Source of the DNA: Mycobacterium sp. MFM001
GTDB taxonomy: Bacteria; Actinomycetota; Actinomycetes; Mycobacteriales; Mycobacteriaceae
Assembly (NCBI RefSeq): GCF_003402475.1
Contig: NZ_BFAB01000009.1
Coordinates: forward strand, 117,144-181,143
Direction: 5' to 3'
DNA length: 64,000 bases
Shown here: positions 1 through 9,690 of the stretch, in pieces
Layout: every line of letters starts with the position of its first letter
How positions within the stretch are numbered: the first letter of the stretch is position 1
The notes under the pieces: model-generated
What the model was told of the DNA's origin: nothing
The model's input: the letters and a program-made list of their open reading frames with translations, nothing else
Database searches by the model: none
Made by a program: the position numbers and the translations under genes

Positions 1-1428
1 CCTGGCACGCTGTCGTACTACCTGGCTTCGGCGTTCGGCGAGGTGTGGATGCAGCCGTCGGGAACCGTCGGGCTGGTCGGATTCGCCACCAACGCGATGT
101 TTCTGCGTGACGCGCTCGACAAGGCCGGCATCGAAGCGCAATTCGTGGCACGCGGTGAATACAAGTCGGCGGCAAACCGTTTCACGCAGGACCGCTACAC
201 CGAGGCGCATCGTGAGGCCGACAGCCGGCTGCTGGAGAGCCTGCACGCCCAGGTGTGGCAGGCCGTCGCCGAATCGCGCAAGATCGACCCCGCCGAGGTC
301 GACGCGCTGGCCGACCGGGCACCGCTGCTGCGTGACGACGCGGTGAGCTCCAAGCTGGTCGACCGCATCGGCTACCGCGACGAGGCGTACGCCAGGATCG
401 CCGAACTGGTTGGCGCCGAAGGGATCTCGCCGGAATCCGGAGATGCCGACGGCGACGACGCGCCGCCGCGGCTGTACCTGGCGCGCTACGCACGCGCCGG
501 CGGCCCGCGGCCGGTGCCGCCGATTCCGGGCCGGCGGCCCAAGCCGACCGTCGCCGTGGTCACCGTCGCCGGACCGATCGTCAGTGGCCGCGGCGGCCCG
601 CGGGTGCTGCCGTTCGGCACGCCCAGCTGCGGCGCGGACACCATCGCGGCGTCGTTACGCGAAGCGGCCGCCGACGACTCGGTGTCGGCGATCGTGTTGC
701 GGGTGGACAGCCCCGGCGGCGAGATCAACGCGTCGGAAACCATCTGGCGTGCAGTGGCCAAGGCCCGCGGTCGCGGCAAGCCGGTGGTGGCGTCGATGGG
801 CGCAATCGCCGCTTCGGGCGGCTACTACATCGCGATGGCCGCCGACGCGATCGTCGCGAACCCCGGCACCATCACCGGGTCGATCGGCGTGGTGAGCGGA
901 AAGCTGGTGGCGCGCAACCTCAAGGACAGGCTGGGCGTCGGGTCGGATGCGGTGCGCACCAACGCCAATGCCGACGCGTGGTCCATCAACGCGCCGTTCA
1001 CGCCCGAACAGCACGCGAAGGTCGAAGCCGAGGCGGACCTGTTCTACGCCGATTTCGTGCAACGAGTGGCAGAGGCTCGCCACCTGAGCACGGAGGCGGT
1101 GCACGAGGTGGCCCGCGGCCGGATCTGGAGTGGTGCGGATGCCCTCGATCGCGGATTGGTCGACGAGCTCGGCGGGTTGCGGACGGCGGTTCGCCGGGCC
1201 AAGGTGCTGGCCGGCCTCGACGCCGACGCCGAGGCCCGTCTGGTCGGCTACCCGGGGTCGTCGCTGTGGGAATTCCTGCGGCCACGGCCGTCGTCGCAAC
1301 CGGCCGCGGCGTCACTGCCAGATGCGTTGGGCGCGTTGATCGGCCAGTCGGTCGCCGGACTGCTCGACCAGGTCGAGCGGACGTTCACCGGCACCAGTGC
1401 GCTGTGGCTGGGGGAGTCTCGGTTTTAG
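1..1428 (+). CDS. sppA: Signal peptide peptidase SppA, 5' end outside window
   Basis: Membrane-associated serine protease of the SppA/S49 family, which degrades leftover signal peptides. The frame is open to the first base, so the N-terminus, including any membrane segment, is missing; a GTG at 43 is internal. Numbered from that GTG, the first S49 half carries the catalytic-type lysine in [10 protein letters not shown] (K41), and the second half carries the nucleophile region [12 protein letters not shown] (S258), the Ser-Lys dyad of long-form SppA. The two-domain layout matches E. coli-type SppA. The stop (TAG, 1426-1428) overlaps by 4 bases the stop of the convergent methyltransferase. It corresponds to Rv0724 in the same neighbourhood of M. 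tuberculosis (recalled). Confidence 0.93.
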   Translation, partial: PGTLSYYLASAFGEVWMQPSGTVGLVGFATNAMFLRDALDKAGIEAQFVARGEYKSAANRFTQDRYTEAHREADSRLLESLHAQVWQAVAESRKIDPAEVDALADRAPLLRDDAVSSKLVDRIGYRDEAYARIAELVGAEGISPESGDADGDDAPPRLYLARYARAGGPRPVPPIPGRRPKPTVAVVTVAGPIVSGRGGPRVLPFGTPSCGADTIAASLREAAADDSVSAIVLRVDSPGGEINASETIWRAVAKARGRGKPVVASMGAIAASGGYYIAMAADAIVANPGTITGSIGVVSGKLVARNLKDRLGVGSDAVRTNANADAWSINAPFTPEQHAKVEAEADLFYADFVQRVAEARHLSTEAVHEVARGRIWSGADALDRGLVDELGGLRTAVRRAKVLAGLDADAEARLVGYPGSSLWEFLRPRPSSQPAAASLPDALGALIGQSVAGLLDQVERTFTGTSALWLGESRF

Positions 1429-2342
1429 CGGTCGAGTGTGCCGCTGACGAAGATGATCTCGCCCAGCGGATCGTCGTCGTCCTCGAGCACTGGAACCTCG
1501 AGATCGTTGAGCACGAACAGCTCCTCGCGCGAGATGCCGCTGGCATCCCAGCCGTTGCCGCGCAGATACTCGACGACGTGGTTGCGCTCGCCGGCGTACA
1601 CCAGCGATGCCATATCGATGTCGACGCCCTGCTCCCGCAGCGGCGCCGACATCTCCCGAACCCGGTCGGCGTCGAAATCCTTGATGCCCGGCACATATTC
1701 GGTGGCGATCGTGCTGCCCGGCACGCTGAGCGCGGTGATGTTGTCGAACAGCCGGTCCTGGGCTTCGGGCGGTAGGTAGATCAGCAGGCCCTCGGCCAGC
1801 CACGCCGTCGGGGCGGTGGCGTCAAATCCCGCCTCGCGCAAGGCAGCCGGCCAATCCGCGCGCAGGTCGATGCGGACCGTGCGCCGCGTCGCGGCGGGCT
1901 CGGCGCCGAGTTCTGCAAGTGTGGTCGTCTTGAAGTCGATGACCTGTGGCTGGTCGATTTCGTACACCACGGTCTCCGCCGGCCAGTGCAACCGGTAGGC
2001 GCGCGCGTCCAGCCCGGACGCGAGGATCACGGCCTGCCGGATGCCGGTGTTCACGGCATCGCTGAAGTAGTCGTCGAAAAACTTGGTGCGCACCGCCATT
2101 CCGTCGATCATCGCCTGCACGCGGGCCGGTGACGCATTCGGGATGGTCGACAGATCGAGCTCGCCGTCGATCATCTTGACGAAGAAGTCCACCCCCACCG
2201 CGCGGACCAACGGGTCGGCGAACGGGTCGTCGATCAGCTTGCGGGGATCCTTCGTCGCCAACGCCCGTCCCGCCGCGACCATGGTTGCGGTCGCGCCGAC
2301 GCTGGAGGCCAGATCCCAGGTGTCGTCATGTGTGCGTGGCAT
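1425..2342 (-). CDS. SAM-dependent methyltransferase, Rv0725c family, copy 1
   Basis: Class I SAM-dependent methyltransferase of the mycobacterial family related to leucine carboxyl methyltransferases (PF04072/TIGR00027 type), 305 aa. Family landmarks in order: [16 protein letters not shown] at the N-terminus, [27 protein letters not shown] (SAM-binding loop), [11 protein letters not shown] (acidic residue expected to bind the SAM ribose), [11 protein letters not shown], and [17 protein letters not shown]. Substrate unknown. It is the last of three tandem copies on the minus strand. Its ATG lies 7 bases beyond the stop of copy 2, so one transcript starting near 4.2 kb probably covers all three. 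Confidence 0.9.
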   Translation of the reverse strand: MPRTHDDTWDLASSVGATATMVAAGRALATKDPRKLIDDPFADPLVRAVGVDFFVKMIDGELDLSTIPNASPARVQAMIDGMAVRTKFFDDYFSDAVNTGIRQAVILASGLDARAYRLHWPAETVVYEIDQPQVIDFKTTTLAELGAEPAATRRTVRIDLRADWPAALREAGFDATAPTAWLAEGLLIYLPPEAQDRLFDNITALSVPGSTIATEYVPGIKDFDADRVREMSAPLREQGVDIDMASLVYAGERNHVVEYLRGNGWDASGISREELFVLNDLEVPVLEDDDDPLGEIIFVSGTLDR

Positions 2343-2349
2343 GTGGGTC

Positions 2350-3252
2350 CTAACCGAGCGTCGCCGAGACGTAGCTCAGTTCACCGAAGGTGGCCATCAT
2401 CTCGTCCTCCGGGAACTCGAAGCCGTTGCGGCGGTACAGCTCCCGGACCGGGTATTCGGTCACCTGCCAGTCGTGACGGGACAGATAGTCGATGACGACG
2501 CTGCGCTCGCCTTGGTAAAACAGGTCGCTCGCGTTGAAATCCAGTCCGAGCCGGCGCCACCGCTCACTGATTTTGTTTGCACGGTCGTCATTGAAGGCGG
2601 CCGGGTCGGGGACGTGTTCGGTAGCCAGCCGGCTACCCGGGGCGCTGAGCGCGGTGATGTTGTCGAACAGCCGATCCTGAGCCTCCGGCGGCAGGTACGG
2701 CAGCAACCCCTCGGCAATCCATGCGGTCGGCTGTCCGGTGTCGAACCCACCCTTGCGCAGGGCAGCGGGCCAGTCGTCGCGCAGGTCGATGCCGATCGCG
2801 CGGCGCTCCGCGGCCGGGGTGGCGCCGAAATCGTCAAGCGTGGTGGTCTTGAAGTCGATGACCTGGGGCTGGTCGATCTCGTAGACCACCGTTCCCGCCG
2901 GCCACTGCAGCCGGTAGGCCCGGGTGTCGAGCCCGGACGCCAGGATTACCGCCTGCCGCACGCCGGCGTCGGCGGCACCGGTGAAGAAGTCGTCGAAAAA
3001 CCTTGTGCGAACCGCGATTTGCTGGATGCGGGTCTTGCGGTTCAGCACCGGGTCGTCGTCGAGGTTGACTTCTCCGTCGAGCAGGCGGACGAACTGAGGC
3101 ACCCCCACCGCGCGGACCAGCGGGTCGGCGAACGGGTCGTCGAGCAGCGCGTCGGGACCCTGCGAGGCCAGCGCGCGCGAGAGCGCGACCATGGTCGCGG
3201 TGGCCCCCACGCTGGAAGCCAGATCCCAGGTGTCGTCGTGAGTACGTGGCAT
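2350..3252 (-). CDS. SAM-dependent methyltransferase, Rv0725c family, copy 2
   Basis: 300-aa paralogue of the flanking genes with the same landmarks: [17 protein letters not shown] start, [52 protein letters not shown] and [17 protein letters not shown]. The first 20 or so residues are identical to copy 1, which suggests recent duplication or gene conversion. The ATG at 3252 follows the stop of copy 3 by 11 bases. It is probably a cytosolic small-molecule or fatty-acid-type methyltransferase; the acceptor cannot be read from sequence. Confidence 0.9.
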   Translation of the reverse strand: MPRTHDDTWDLASSVGATATMVALSRALASQGPDALLDDPFADPLVRAVGVPQFVRLLDGEVNLDDDPVLNRKTRIQQIAVRTRFFDDFFTGAADAGVRQAVILASGLDTRAYRLQWPAGTVVYEIDQPQVIDFKTTTLDDFGATPAAERRAIGIDLRDDWPAALRKGGFDTGQPTAWIAEGLLPYLPPEAQDRLFDNITALSAPGSRLATEHVPDPAAFNDDRANKISERWRRLGLDFNASDLFYQGERSVVIDYLSRHDWQVTEYPVRELYRRNGFEFPEDEMMATFGELSYVSATLG

Positions 3253-3263
3253 GCGAATCGCTC

Positions 3264-4184
3264 CTAGGAGGTCAGAACGCCGCTGACGTAGCGCATGTCA
3301 GCGAACGGCAGATCGTCGTCGATCGGCGGAAAACCATTGGTGGTGAACAGATCCTGCAGGGTGCTGCCGGTCATCTGCCACCCGTGGTCGGACAGGTAGG
3401 GCGCCGCCTCGTTGCGGTCACCAAAGTAAACCAGCTCGGTCATGTCCAGGTCGAAGCCGTGCTCACGCCAGCGCTCGGACGCCATTTGCATCCGCTCCCT
3501 CATCCGGTCCTGATCCCCAGGCCCTGGAGTCGGTGCACTTTCGGTGGCGATCCGGCTGCCCTGCGCGCTGAGCGCAGTGATGGTGTCCAGCAGGCGGTCC
3601 TGCGCGTCCGGTGGCAGATAGCCCAGAAGGCCCTCGGCGCTCCACGCCGTCGGCCGGCTCGGATCGAACCCGGCCGCCCGCAGCGCCGCCGGCCAGTCGT
3701 CGCGCAAATCGATGGCCACCGCGCGTCGCTCGGCGGTTGGCTCGGCGCCCAACTCGGCGAGGGTGCGGGTTTTGAACTCGATGACGTCCGGCTGGTCGAC
3801 CTCGTAGACGACGGTGCTGGCGGGCCAGGGCAGCCGGTAGGCGCGGGCGTCCAGGCCGGCCGCCAGAATCACGGCCTGCCTGATCCCCGCCTTCGTGGCG
3901 TGGAGGAAGAATTCGTCGAAGAACTTGGTCCGTACGGCCATGTTGTCGGTCATGCGGTCCATGCCCGGCTGGTCGTCGTCCTGCAGGTCGGCGGGGTTCA
4001 ACTCGCCGGTGGCCAGCCGGGTGAAGATGTCGACGCCGACGGCGCGGACCAGCGGCTCGGCGAACGGGTCGTTGATCAGCGGGGGGTCGCTGCGCGTTGC
4101 GACGGCCCGGGCCGCGGCGACCATCGTGGCCGTCGCTCCCACGCTCGATGCCAGATCCCAGGTGTCGTTGTCCGTACGTGCCAT
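3264..4184 (-). CDS. SAM-dependent methyltransferase, Rv0725c family, copy 3
   Basis: 306-aa member of the same family and the promoter-proximal gene of the three-gene run. Landmarks: [90 protein letters not shown]. The start ATG (4184) is preceded on the coding strand by a GAAGGGG ribosome-binding site, and further upstream by a TACTTAGCCAAT-type sequence (as read on the + strand) that recurs upstream of copy 5. It resembles Rv0726c/Rv0731c more than copies 1 and 2 do. Confidence 0.9.
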   Translation of the reverse strand: MARTDNDTWDLASSVGATATMVAAARAVATRSDPPLINDPFAEPLVRAVGVDIFTRLATGELNPADLQDDDQPGMDRMTDNMAVRTKFFDEFFLHATKAGIRQAVILAAGLDARAYRLPWPASTVVYEVDQPDVIEFKTRTLAELGAEPTAERRAVAIDLRDDWPAALRAAGFDPSRPTAWSAEGLLGYLPPDAQDRLLDTITALSAQGSRIATESAPTPGPGDQDRMRERMQMASERWREHGFDLDMTELVYFGDRNEAAPYLSDHGWQMTGSTLQDLFTTNGFPPIDDDLPFADMRYVSGVLTS

Positions 4185-4205
4185 TTCCAGTCCCCTTCAA
4201 GTCGT

Positions 4206-4217
4206 TACTTAGCCAAT
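4206..4217 (-). promoter_or_regulatory. Shared upstream motif of the methyltransferase operon (first site)
   Basis: The + strand reads TACTTAGCCAAT followed by ATAA, about 22 bases upstream of the copy 3 start. An identical 12-mer occurs at 12884-12895 upstream of copy 5. On the coding strand the TAAGTA part could serve as a -10 element, or the motif could be an operator. Conservation between two paralogous leaders is what is seen; function is inference. Confidence 0.45.
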
Positions 4218-4300
4218 ATAACTTAAAGTCGGGTGGTCGGCCACCTGGTGATCTTGGCGAAACCCGCTTTGCCGCCGCCCGGGCGCGCGAGGCTTTGACG

Positions 4301-5077
4301 GTGGCGTACTTGACGGCAGGCAAGCGGGTATTGATCACCGGGGCGTCGTCGGGGATCGGCGCCGCCCTGGCGCGCCGGCTGGCCGCAGGCGGGGCAGTGG
4401 TCGGACTGATCGCCCGCCGGCGCGAGCGGCTCGAGGCGGTGCTGGCCGACTGCCGCCGCAGCACGCCCGCGTCGCGGATGTGGGTCGCCGACCTCGCCGA
4501 CACCGCGCGTATCGAGCCGTTGGCGGCACAAGCCTGGGAGAGCCTCGGTGGCATCGACGTACTGGTGAACAACGCGGCGATCCCCAAGCGGCGCGCGGTC
4601 ACCGAGCTCGACTCGGGCGTCGTGGAGGCGGTGATGCGGGTCAACTTCTTCGCTCCGATGCGCTTGTGCCTGGCCGTGCTGCCGCGGATGCTGGCGCGCG
4701 GCGACGGCGTCATCGTCAACGTGTCCAGCATGGGCGGCCGGTTGGGCATCGTTCACGAAGCCGCCTACTGCGCAAGCAAATTCGCGTTATGCGGCTGGAG
4801 CGAGTCGATGGCCGTCGATCTGCATGACACCGGTGTTTCGGTGAAGCTGATCGAGCCGGGGCCGGTCGACACCGAGATCTGGGATCAGCCGGACAACGAG
4901 CGCCCGCTCTACGACGGGCCCAAAGTGCCGGCGGACGAGGTGGCCGACGGCATCATCGCCGCGTTGGGCAGCGACCGGTTCGAGCATTACCTGCCGGACA
5001 TGAAGGCGGTGGTCGACGTCAAGAACGCCGACCTCGACGCCTACATCGCCGGCGCCGCGGCGATGGCCCGACGATGA
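4301..5077 (+). CDS. Short-chain dehydrogenase/reductase
   Basis: Classical SDR of 258 aa, a NAD(P)-dependent oxidoreductase of unknown substrate. The cofactor motif TGASSGIG is near residues 13-20, NNAA replaces NNAG, and the active site is S142 with Y156 and K160 (YCASK). The frame is open further upstream, but family homology begins just before the glycine motif, so the GTG at 4301 is preferred; a TTG at 4310 is possible. The stop overlaps the ATG of the zinc alcohol dehydrogenase (ATGA, 5074-5077), so the two are translationally coupled and may act on the same alcohol/carbonyl pair. Confidence 0.85.
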   Translation: MAYLTAGKRVLITGASSGIGAALARRLAAGGAVVGLIARRRERLEAVLADCRRSTPASRMWVADLADTARIEPLAAQAWESLGGIDVLVNNAAIPKRRAVTELDSGVVEAVMRVNFFAPMRLCLAVLPRMLARGDGVIVNVSSMGGRLGIVHEAAYCASKFALCGWSESMAVDLHDTGVSVKLIEPGPVDTEIWDQPDNERPLYDGPKVPADEVADGIIAALGSDRFEHYLPDMKAVVDVKNADLDAYIAGAAAMARR

Positions 5078-6279
5078 AGGCACTGGTCTTCGGGGTGCCT
5101 CCGGTCGACGGCTACGACGACGCTCTGGCCCACAGTCCCGTTGCGCTGCAAGACATCCCGGAACCTGGCTTGCTGCACGACGATTGGGTGATCACCCGGC
5201 CACGGCTGACCGGAATTTGCGGGTCGGACTCCAAACAGATCCTGCTGGATTTCGGCGAGGGCGACACCGACAACGCGATGGCCGCGTTCTGTTCGTTCCC
5301 GCAAGTGATGGGACACGAGGTCGTCGCCGACGTGGTGCGTGTTGGACCTCGCGCCCGGGGGCTGGACGTCGGGCAGCGCGTCGTGCTCAACCCGTGGTTG
5401 TCGTGTGGGCCGCGCGGCATCGACCCTTGCCCGGCGTGCCAAGCCGGCGATTACAGCCTGTGCTGGAGCTTTTGCGACGGCGACATCAAACCTGGCATTC
5501 ACAGCGGAGTGTCGGCCGACGTGACCGGCGGCTACGCCGAGTTGATGCCGGCGCACGACAGCATGCTGTTCGCGGTTCCGGAGTCGGTGCCCGACGAGCT
5601 GGCGGTGTTCGCCGACCCGTTTTCCGTTTCGCTGCATGCGATTAGCCGTCATCCGCCGCCGGCATCCGGCCGGGTTCTGGTGTACGGGGCGGGGTCGTTG
5701 GGGTTGTGCGCCGTCGCCATCCTGCGAGCGCTCTACCCGGATGCGGCGGTGGCGGTGGTGGCGCGCTTTGCCGCCCAGGCCGAGCTGGCCCGCCGGTTCG
5801 GCGCCGATCTGGTGCTGGCACACGAGCCGCGGTTGGCAGTGGTCGAGGAGCTCGTTTCGTGGGGCGGCGGCCGGCTGCGCCATCCGCTGCAAGGTTTGCC
5901 GATGGCCCACCCGGGTGCCGTCGATGTCGTCTACGACACCGTCGGCAAGCCGGAAACATTCGAAGTTGGGGTGCGGGTGTTGCGGGCACGCGGAACGCTG
6001 GTGAAGGCCGGGGTGCATGCACCTGGCCGCTGGGAGTGGAGCCCGCTGTATTTCAAGGAGATCAGCTGGGTGGGCTCCAACGCCTTTGGTGTCGAGGAGG
6101 TGCACGGCGTCCGCAAGCACGCGATCGCCCACTACCTCGACATGGCGGTCGATGGCCGTATTGACTTGCGGCCCATGCTGACTCACACTTTTCGGCTGGA
6201 CCAGTGGCGTGAGGCATTCCTCGCGATTGCCCACCAGCGCGAAAGCGGGGCGGTCAAGGTGGCGTTCGACCAGCGTTGA
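5074..6279 (+). CDS. Zinc-dependent alcohol dehydrogenase family protein
   Basis: Medium-chain dehydrogenase/reductase of 401 aa. The GroES-like half holds catalytic-zinc motifs GICGSD (C49) and GHEVV (H81, E82) and a cysteine cluster (CPACQAGDYSLCWSFC) fitting the structural zinc site. The Rossmann half carries VLVYGAGSLGLCAVAIL. It is coupled to the preceding SDR by a 4-base overlap. The substrate is not identifiable; the pair could oxidise an alcohol or reduce an aldehyde or ketone. Confidence 0.85.
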   Translation: MKALVFGVPPVDGYDDALAHSPVALQDIPEPGLLHDDWVITRPRLTGICGSDSKQILLDFGEGDTDNAMAAFCSFPQVMGHEVVADVVRVGPRARGLDVGQRVVLNPWLSCGPRGIDPCPACQAGDYSLCWSFCDGDIKPGIHSGVSADVTGGYAELMPAHDSMLFAVPESVPDELAVFADPFSVSLHAISRHPPPASGRVLVYGAGSLGLCAVAILRALYPDAAVAVVARFAAQAELARRFGADLVLAHEPRLAVVEELVSWGGGRLRHPLQGLPMAHPGAVDVVYDTVGKPETFEVGVRVLRARGTLVKAGVHAPGRWEWSPLYFKEISWVGSNAFGVEEVHGVRKHAIAHYLDMAVDGRIDLRPMLTHTFRLDQWREAFLAIAHQRESGAVKVAFDQR

Positions 6280-6283
6280 GGTT

Positions 6284-6347
6284 GCGCGAGCAGACGCAGA
6301 ATCGCACGAATAGGCGTCGCGGAGTGCGATTCTGCGTCTGCTCGCGC
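6284..6347. terminator. Perfect 24-bp inverted repeat between convergent genes
   Basis: Arms 6284-6307 and 6324-6347 are perfect reverse complements over 24 bases, with a 16-base loop. The element fills the gap between the alcohol dehydrogenase stop and the stop of the convergent methyltransferase, whose TAG begins in the last arm base. There is no T-run. It may be a bidirectional terminator or a copy of a dispersed palindromic element. Confidence 0.7.
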
Positions 6348-7012
6348 TACGGGCGGGTGGCGCGGTAGTAGGTGAGTCGGCCCACGAAGCGATGCCGATG
6401 GCTGGCGACCTCATGGCAGTCGAACCCGGCCGCGCGCAACAGGCCGGGAATCGCGTCGCCGAGATTGCCGGCCATGTGGTGGTTGCGCAGCATCCGCCGC
6501 GCCGCCAGGCCGTCGCGGGCGGTCATGTCGCCGCCGATGTCGACCACGTGCAACCTGCCGCCAGGACGCAGCACACGAAAAACTTCCGCCGCGGCGTCGG
6601 CTTTCACGTCGTCGGGGAGATGGTGCAACATCATCGACGACAGCACCCGGTCGAATTCGCCGTCCGGGTAGGGCAGCTGCTGGGCGTAGGCCTGGTCGAA
6701 GCGGATACCGCTGAACCCCTGCGCTTTTCGTTGGGCCCGGGCCAGCGCGCGCGGGTCGGGGTCGCAGCCGATTAACTCGGCGCCGGGATGAGACCGCTTG
6801 GCGTGCAAGGTGACATTGCCTGTCCCGCAGCCGATTTCCAGAACGCGCTGATTGCGGTCGAGCTGAGCCTGCGCGATGAGGGTGTCGTGGACCTTGCTCA
6901 TGCCGAGCAGCCGGGACATGAGGTCGTACGTGGGAAGAAAGATGTCCCGGCCGGCGGCGGGCAGGTAGTCGTGGTGGTTGGCCAGGAGTCGATGTAGACG
7001 ATGTTCGGTCAT
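6347..7012 (-). CDS. Class I SAM-dependent methyltransferase
   Basis: Small methyltransferase of the Methyltransf_11 type, about 221 aa from the ATG at 7012. Motif I is VLEIGCGTGNVTLHA, followed by LIGCDPDP (acidic residue for SAM ribose) and MMLHHLPDDVK. It resembles ubiquinone/menaquinone- or sterol-type methyltransferases, but the substrate is unknown. A GTG at 7039 would add nine residues; neither start has a strong ribosome-binding site. It is divergent from the AraC regulator at 7085, which may control it. Confidence 0.82.
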   Translation of the reverse strand: MTEHRLHRLLANHHDYLPAAGRDIFLPTYDLMSRLLGMSKVHDTLIAQAQLDRNQRVLEIGCGTGNVTLHAKRSHPGAELIGCDPDPRALARAQRKAQGFSGIRFDQAYAQQLPYPDGEFDRVLSSMMLHHLPDDVKADAAAEVFRVLRPGGRLHVVDIGGDMTARDGLAARRMLRNHHMAGNLGDAIPGLLRAAGFDCHEVASHRHRFVGRLTYYRATRP

Positions 7013-7084
7013 GCTTACATGGTGAACTGTTGATGCCACCGTGAATTAGGCAATAGTCAGGAAAAGTAGGATTATCTTAAGGCC

Positions 7085-7936
7085 ATGACCGCAGCAGCTC
7101 GGCTGGTTCGCCACCGCGGCGTACCGGTCTACGCGTACCGGGCCGACGTGAACACGCCGCCGGTCTCGGTGGTGCGGGGCGGCCGGGACGACGTCCTCGA
7201 ACGTGGCCGCCATATCCACGACTTCCCGGCGCTGTGGTACGCGCATGCGACGGGGCTGGTGTACGTGGTCGCTCCCGGTGAGGTGATCGACCTCGAGCGG
7301 GTGAGTCGCACCGAAGGCGGGGTCGGGCTGTTCTTCGACCCCGCGGCGCTGGGCGGCGACGGGCGCTCGCCGTGGCCGGCGTGGCGGGCGCATCCACTGC
7401 TGTTCCCGTTCCTGCACGGACAGTCCGGTGCGCTGCTGGAGCTGACTGTTCCCGCGAAGCGCCGGCCGGTGTGGGACGCGACGATCAGGTCGATCGAGGC
7501 CGAGCTGACCTCACGGCAGGAGGGTTATCGTCAGGCGGCGCTAGCGCATCTGACGCTGCTGCTGATAGACCTCGCCCGGCTGGCCGGCGACGTCGTGGGC
7601 GATCTGCGGCGCAGCGGCGAACCGCTGCTGGCCGAGGTGTTCGCGGTGATCGACCGGCGCTACGGCGAGCCGCTGTCGCTGCGCGACGTCGCGGCCGAGC
7701 TCGGGATGACGCCGGGGCATCTGACGACGGTCGTGCGCCGCCGTACCGGGCGGACGGTACAAGAGTGGATCATCGAGCGTCGCATGGCCGAAGCCCGCAG
7801 CTTGCTGGCCGACACCGACCTTCCAGTGGCCGCAGTCGCCGGACGGGTGGGGATCGTCGACCCGGGCTATTTCAGCAGGCTGTTCCGCCGTATACACGGC
7901 ACCTCACCGCGGAGCTGGCGGGCCGCCGCCGCCTGA
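7085..7936 (+). CDS. AraC-family transcriptional regulator
   Basis: 283 aa. The N-terminal half (about 1-165) resembles an AraC cupin-type ligand-binding domain, with RHIHDFPALWYAHATG. The C-terminal AraC DNA-binding domain has two helix-turn-helix units: LRDVAAELGMTPGHLTTVVR and the second near VAAVAGRVGIVDPGYFSRLF, followed by the family end HGTSPRSWR. It is divergent from the methyltransferase at 6347-7012 across about 70 bases. An effector is not predictable. Confidence 0.9.
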   Translation: MTAAARLVRHRGVPVYAYRADVNTPPVSVVRGGRDDVLERGRHIHDFPALWYAHATGLVYVVAPGEVIDLERVSRTEGGVGLFFDPAALGGDGRSPWPAWRAHPLLFPFLHGQSGALLELTVPAKRRPVWDATIRSIEAELTSRQEGYRQAALAHLTLLLIDLARLAGDVVGDLRRSGEPLLAEVFAVIDRRYGEPLSLRDVAAELGMTPGHLTTVVRRRTGRTVQEWIIERRMAEARSLLADTDLPVAAVAGRVGIVDPGYFSRLFRRIHGTSPRSWRAAAA

Positions 7937-7980
7937 AGTGCATGCAGACGACGGCGGAGATTACCGAGTCGCTGCGACCT

Positions 7981-8055
7981 AGCGCGCCGAGCGTGGGGGA
8001 AATGTACGCAATCCGACCACTTTTTGTCCATATCCCCCACGTTCGACGTCGCGCT
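7981..8055. terminator. Imperfect stem-loop between convergent genes
   Basis: Inner arms 7989-8000 and 8033-8044 match at 11 of 12 positions (GAGCGTGGGGGA type), and an outer arm pair 7981-7986/8050-8055 matches perfectly. A T5 run lies in the loop. The element occupies the gap between the AraC gene and the fucA stop and could end transcription from both sides. Confidence 0.5.
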
Positions 8056-8704
8056 AATTCGCGCGCAGATATGAATAGATGCCGGCGAATCCGGCGTTGA
8101 CGTCGTCGGGGATCGGCACCGGGCCACCGAGAGCTCTTGCGCCCCAGACGATTTGCGCGGTCCGTTCAACTAACGCAGTGACGTGCAGCGCCTTGTCCGG
8201 CCGCGGGCCGACGGCCACCATGCCGTGGTTGGCGATCAGCGCCGCCGCCCGGCCCTCCAGCGCCTTCACCGCGTTGGCGCCGACGTCGGGGGTGCCGGAT
8301 GCGGCGTACTCGGTGCAGCGAATCTCCCCGCCGCAGTAGACGGCGAACTCGTCGATGCACGCCGGAATCGGCTGGTGCGCAATGGCGAACATCGTCGCCC
8401 ACACCGGATGGCTGTGGATGACGGCGCCGATGTCGTCGAAAGCCTTGTAACAGGCCAGGTGCAGCTTCATCTCCGTCGACGGGGCCCGGCCTTCTGCGGC
8501 ATGCAGTACCTCGCCGTCGGGATCGACCAGCACCAGGTCGTCGAGCGTCATCTCGGCGTAGTCGACCGACGACGGCGTGATGACCAGGTTGCCGTCTTCC
8601 CGTCGCGCCGAGATGTTGCCCGCCGTCCCCTCGACCAGGCCACGTCGCAGCATGTCCTTGGCCGCGGCCAGTACCGCGGCCTCCGGATCGTCAACGAATC
8701 TCAC
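8054..8704 (-). CDS. fucA: Class II aldolase, L-fuculose-phosphate aldolase family
   Basis: 216-aa zinc aldolase of the FucA/AraD family, expected to cleave a sugar phosphate to dihydroxyacetone phosphate or glycolaldehyde-type products. Motifs: GLVEGTAGNIS (phosphate-binding loop), STEMKLH (catalytic Glu), HSHPVW and ANHGMV (zinc histidines). The frame is open further upstream through the serA2 gene, but homology begins at VRFVDDP, so the GTG at 8704 is chosen; it overlaps the serA2 stop (GTGA). It matches Rv0727c in position next to serA2 and an FGGY kinase, suggesting a sugar-acid or pentose use cassette. Confidence 0.88.
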   Translation of the reverse strand: MRFVDDPEAAVLAAAKDMLRRGLVEGTAGNISARREDGNLVITPSSVDYAEMTLDDLVLVDPDGEVLHAAEGRAPSTEMKLHLACYKAFDDIGAVIHSHPVWATMFAIAHQPIPACIDEFAVYCGGEIRCTEYAASGTPDVGANAVKALEGRAAALIANHGMVAVGPRPDKALHVTALVERTAQIVWGARALGGPVPIPDDVNAGFAGIYSYLRAN

Positions 8705-9666
8705 GACAACACCTCCGGATTGACGATATGCACGGGACGACGGCCCGACAACAGGGCTTCTAGGTCGTCGGCGACCATCTGCGCCTGCCGCGCCTCGGTG
8801 TTCCACGTCGCCCCGCCGATGTGCGGCGTGAGCACCACATTCGGCATGCCCACCAGCGGGTGATCAACCGGCAGCCATTCGCCGACAAAGTGGTCCAGCC
8901 CGGCGGCGGCCACCTTGCCGCTGCGCAGCGCCTCGACCAGTGCGTCGGTGTCGTGCAGCTGCGCCCGCGCGGTGTTCACAAACACCACACCAGAGCGCAT
9001 CGCGGCGAACTGCTTGGCGCCGATCAGCCCCGTCGTCTCCTCGGTGACCGGCGCGTGCAGCGACACGATGTCGGCCTCCGCGAGCAGTTCGTCGAGGCTG
9101 TGCCGGGCCTCGTCGTTGTACGGGTCGTAGGCGATCACCCGCATGCCCAGCCCTTCTAGCCGCCACTTCACCGCGCGGCCGACGGCGCCGAGCCCGACCA
9201 GCCCGACCGTCAACCCGGCGAGTTCCCAAGCACGGAACCGCTGATAGGGAATTGTGCCGTCGCGGAACACCTCTCCGGCGCGTACGTCGGCGTCGGCGGT
9301 CAGCACATGCCGGGTACAGGCGAACAGCAACGCAATCGTCATCTCGGCGACGGCGTCCGCGTTGCGGCCAGGGGTGAACAGCACCGGGATCCCGGCCGCG
9401 GTGGCACCGGCGACGTCGACGTTGTTGGGGTCGCCGCGGGTGGAGGCGATCGCCTGCAGATCCAGTTCGAAAACCGGACTACTGACCGAATCGCCTTCCA
9501 CCACAACGACATCGGCGCGTTCGGCAGCAATCCGCTCGGCCAACTGCTGCGCGCTGTAGATGCGTAGTGGGCGCGCTTCGATCCACGGGTCGTAGATCAC
9601 GTCGGCCAGCCGCCGCAGCTTGTCGAACCCGTCACCGCGCAACGGCGCCGTCACCAAAGCACGCAT
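8701..9666 (-). CDS. serA2: D-2-hydroxyacid dehydrogenase, SerA2-type
   Basis: 321-aa NAD-dependent D-isomer-specific 2-hydroxyacid dehydrogenase (Rv0728c type). The nucleotide-binding motif is GLVGLGAVGRAVKW. The substrate/catalytic region has VNTARAQL (Arg) and TPHIGGATWNTE (His). It lacks the long C-terminal ACT region of true serine-pathway SerA, so the name 3-phosphoglycerate dehydrogenase is loose; a role in sugar-acid metabolism with FucA and the FGGY kinase is plausible. Start chosen at the ATG 9666 (MRALVTAP) rather than a TTG at 9678. Confidence 0.87.
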   Translation of the reverse strand: MRALVTAPLRGDGFDKLRRLADVIYDPWIEARPLRIYSAQQLAERIAAERADVVVVEGDSVSSPVFELDLQAIASTRGDPNNVDVAGATAAGIPVLFTPGRNADAVAEMTIALLFACTRHVLTADADVRAGEVFRDGTIPYQRFRAWELAGLTVGLVGLGAVGRAVKWRLEGLGMRVIAYDPYNDEARHSLDELLAEADIVSLHAPVTEETTGLIGAKQFAAMRSGVVFVNTARAQLHDTDALVEALRSGKVAAAGLDHFVGEWLPVDHPLVGMPNVVLTPHIGGATWNTEARQAQMVADDLEALLSGRRPVHIVNPEVLS

Positions 9667-9690
9667 CACGATTGCCAATGCTGGCGTACG

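Noticed and set aside
3463..4749. Long 428-aa minus-strand open frame
   Set aside because: It is antisense to the SDR gene and out of frame with the methyltransferase; the translation is Arg/Pro-rich with no family motif, a usual high-GC shadow.
5041..6414. 457-aa minus-strand open frame
   Set aside because: Lies antisense to the alcohol dehydrogenase, whose zinc and cofactor motifs are clear on the plus strand.
7021..7060. TGAACT upstream of the AraC/methyltransferase pair
   Set aside because: The base run 16 nt downstream is not CGT-like, so it does not fit the promoter set.
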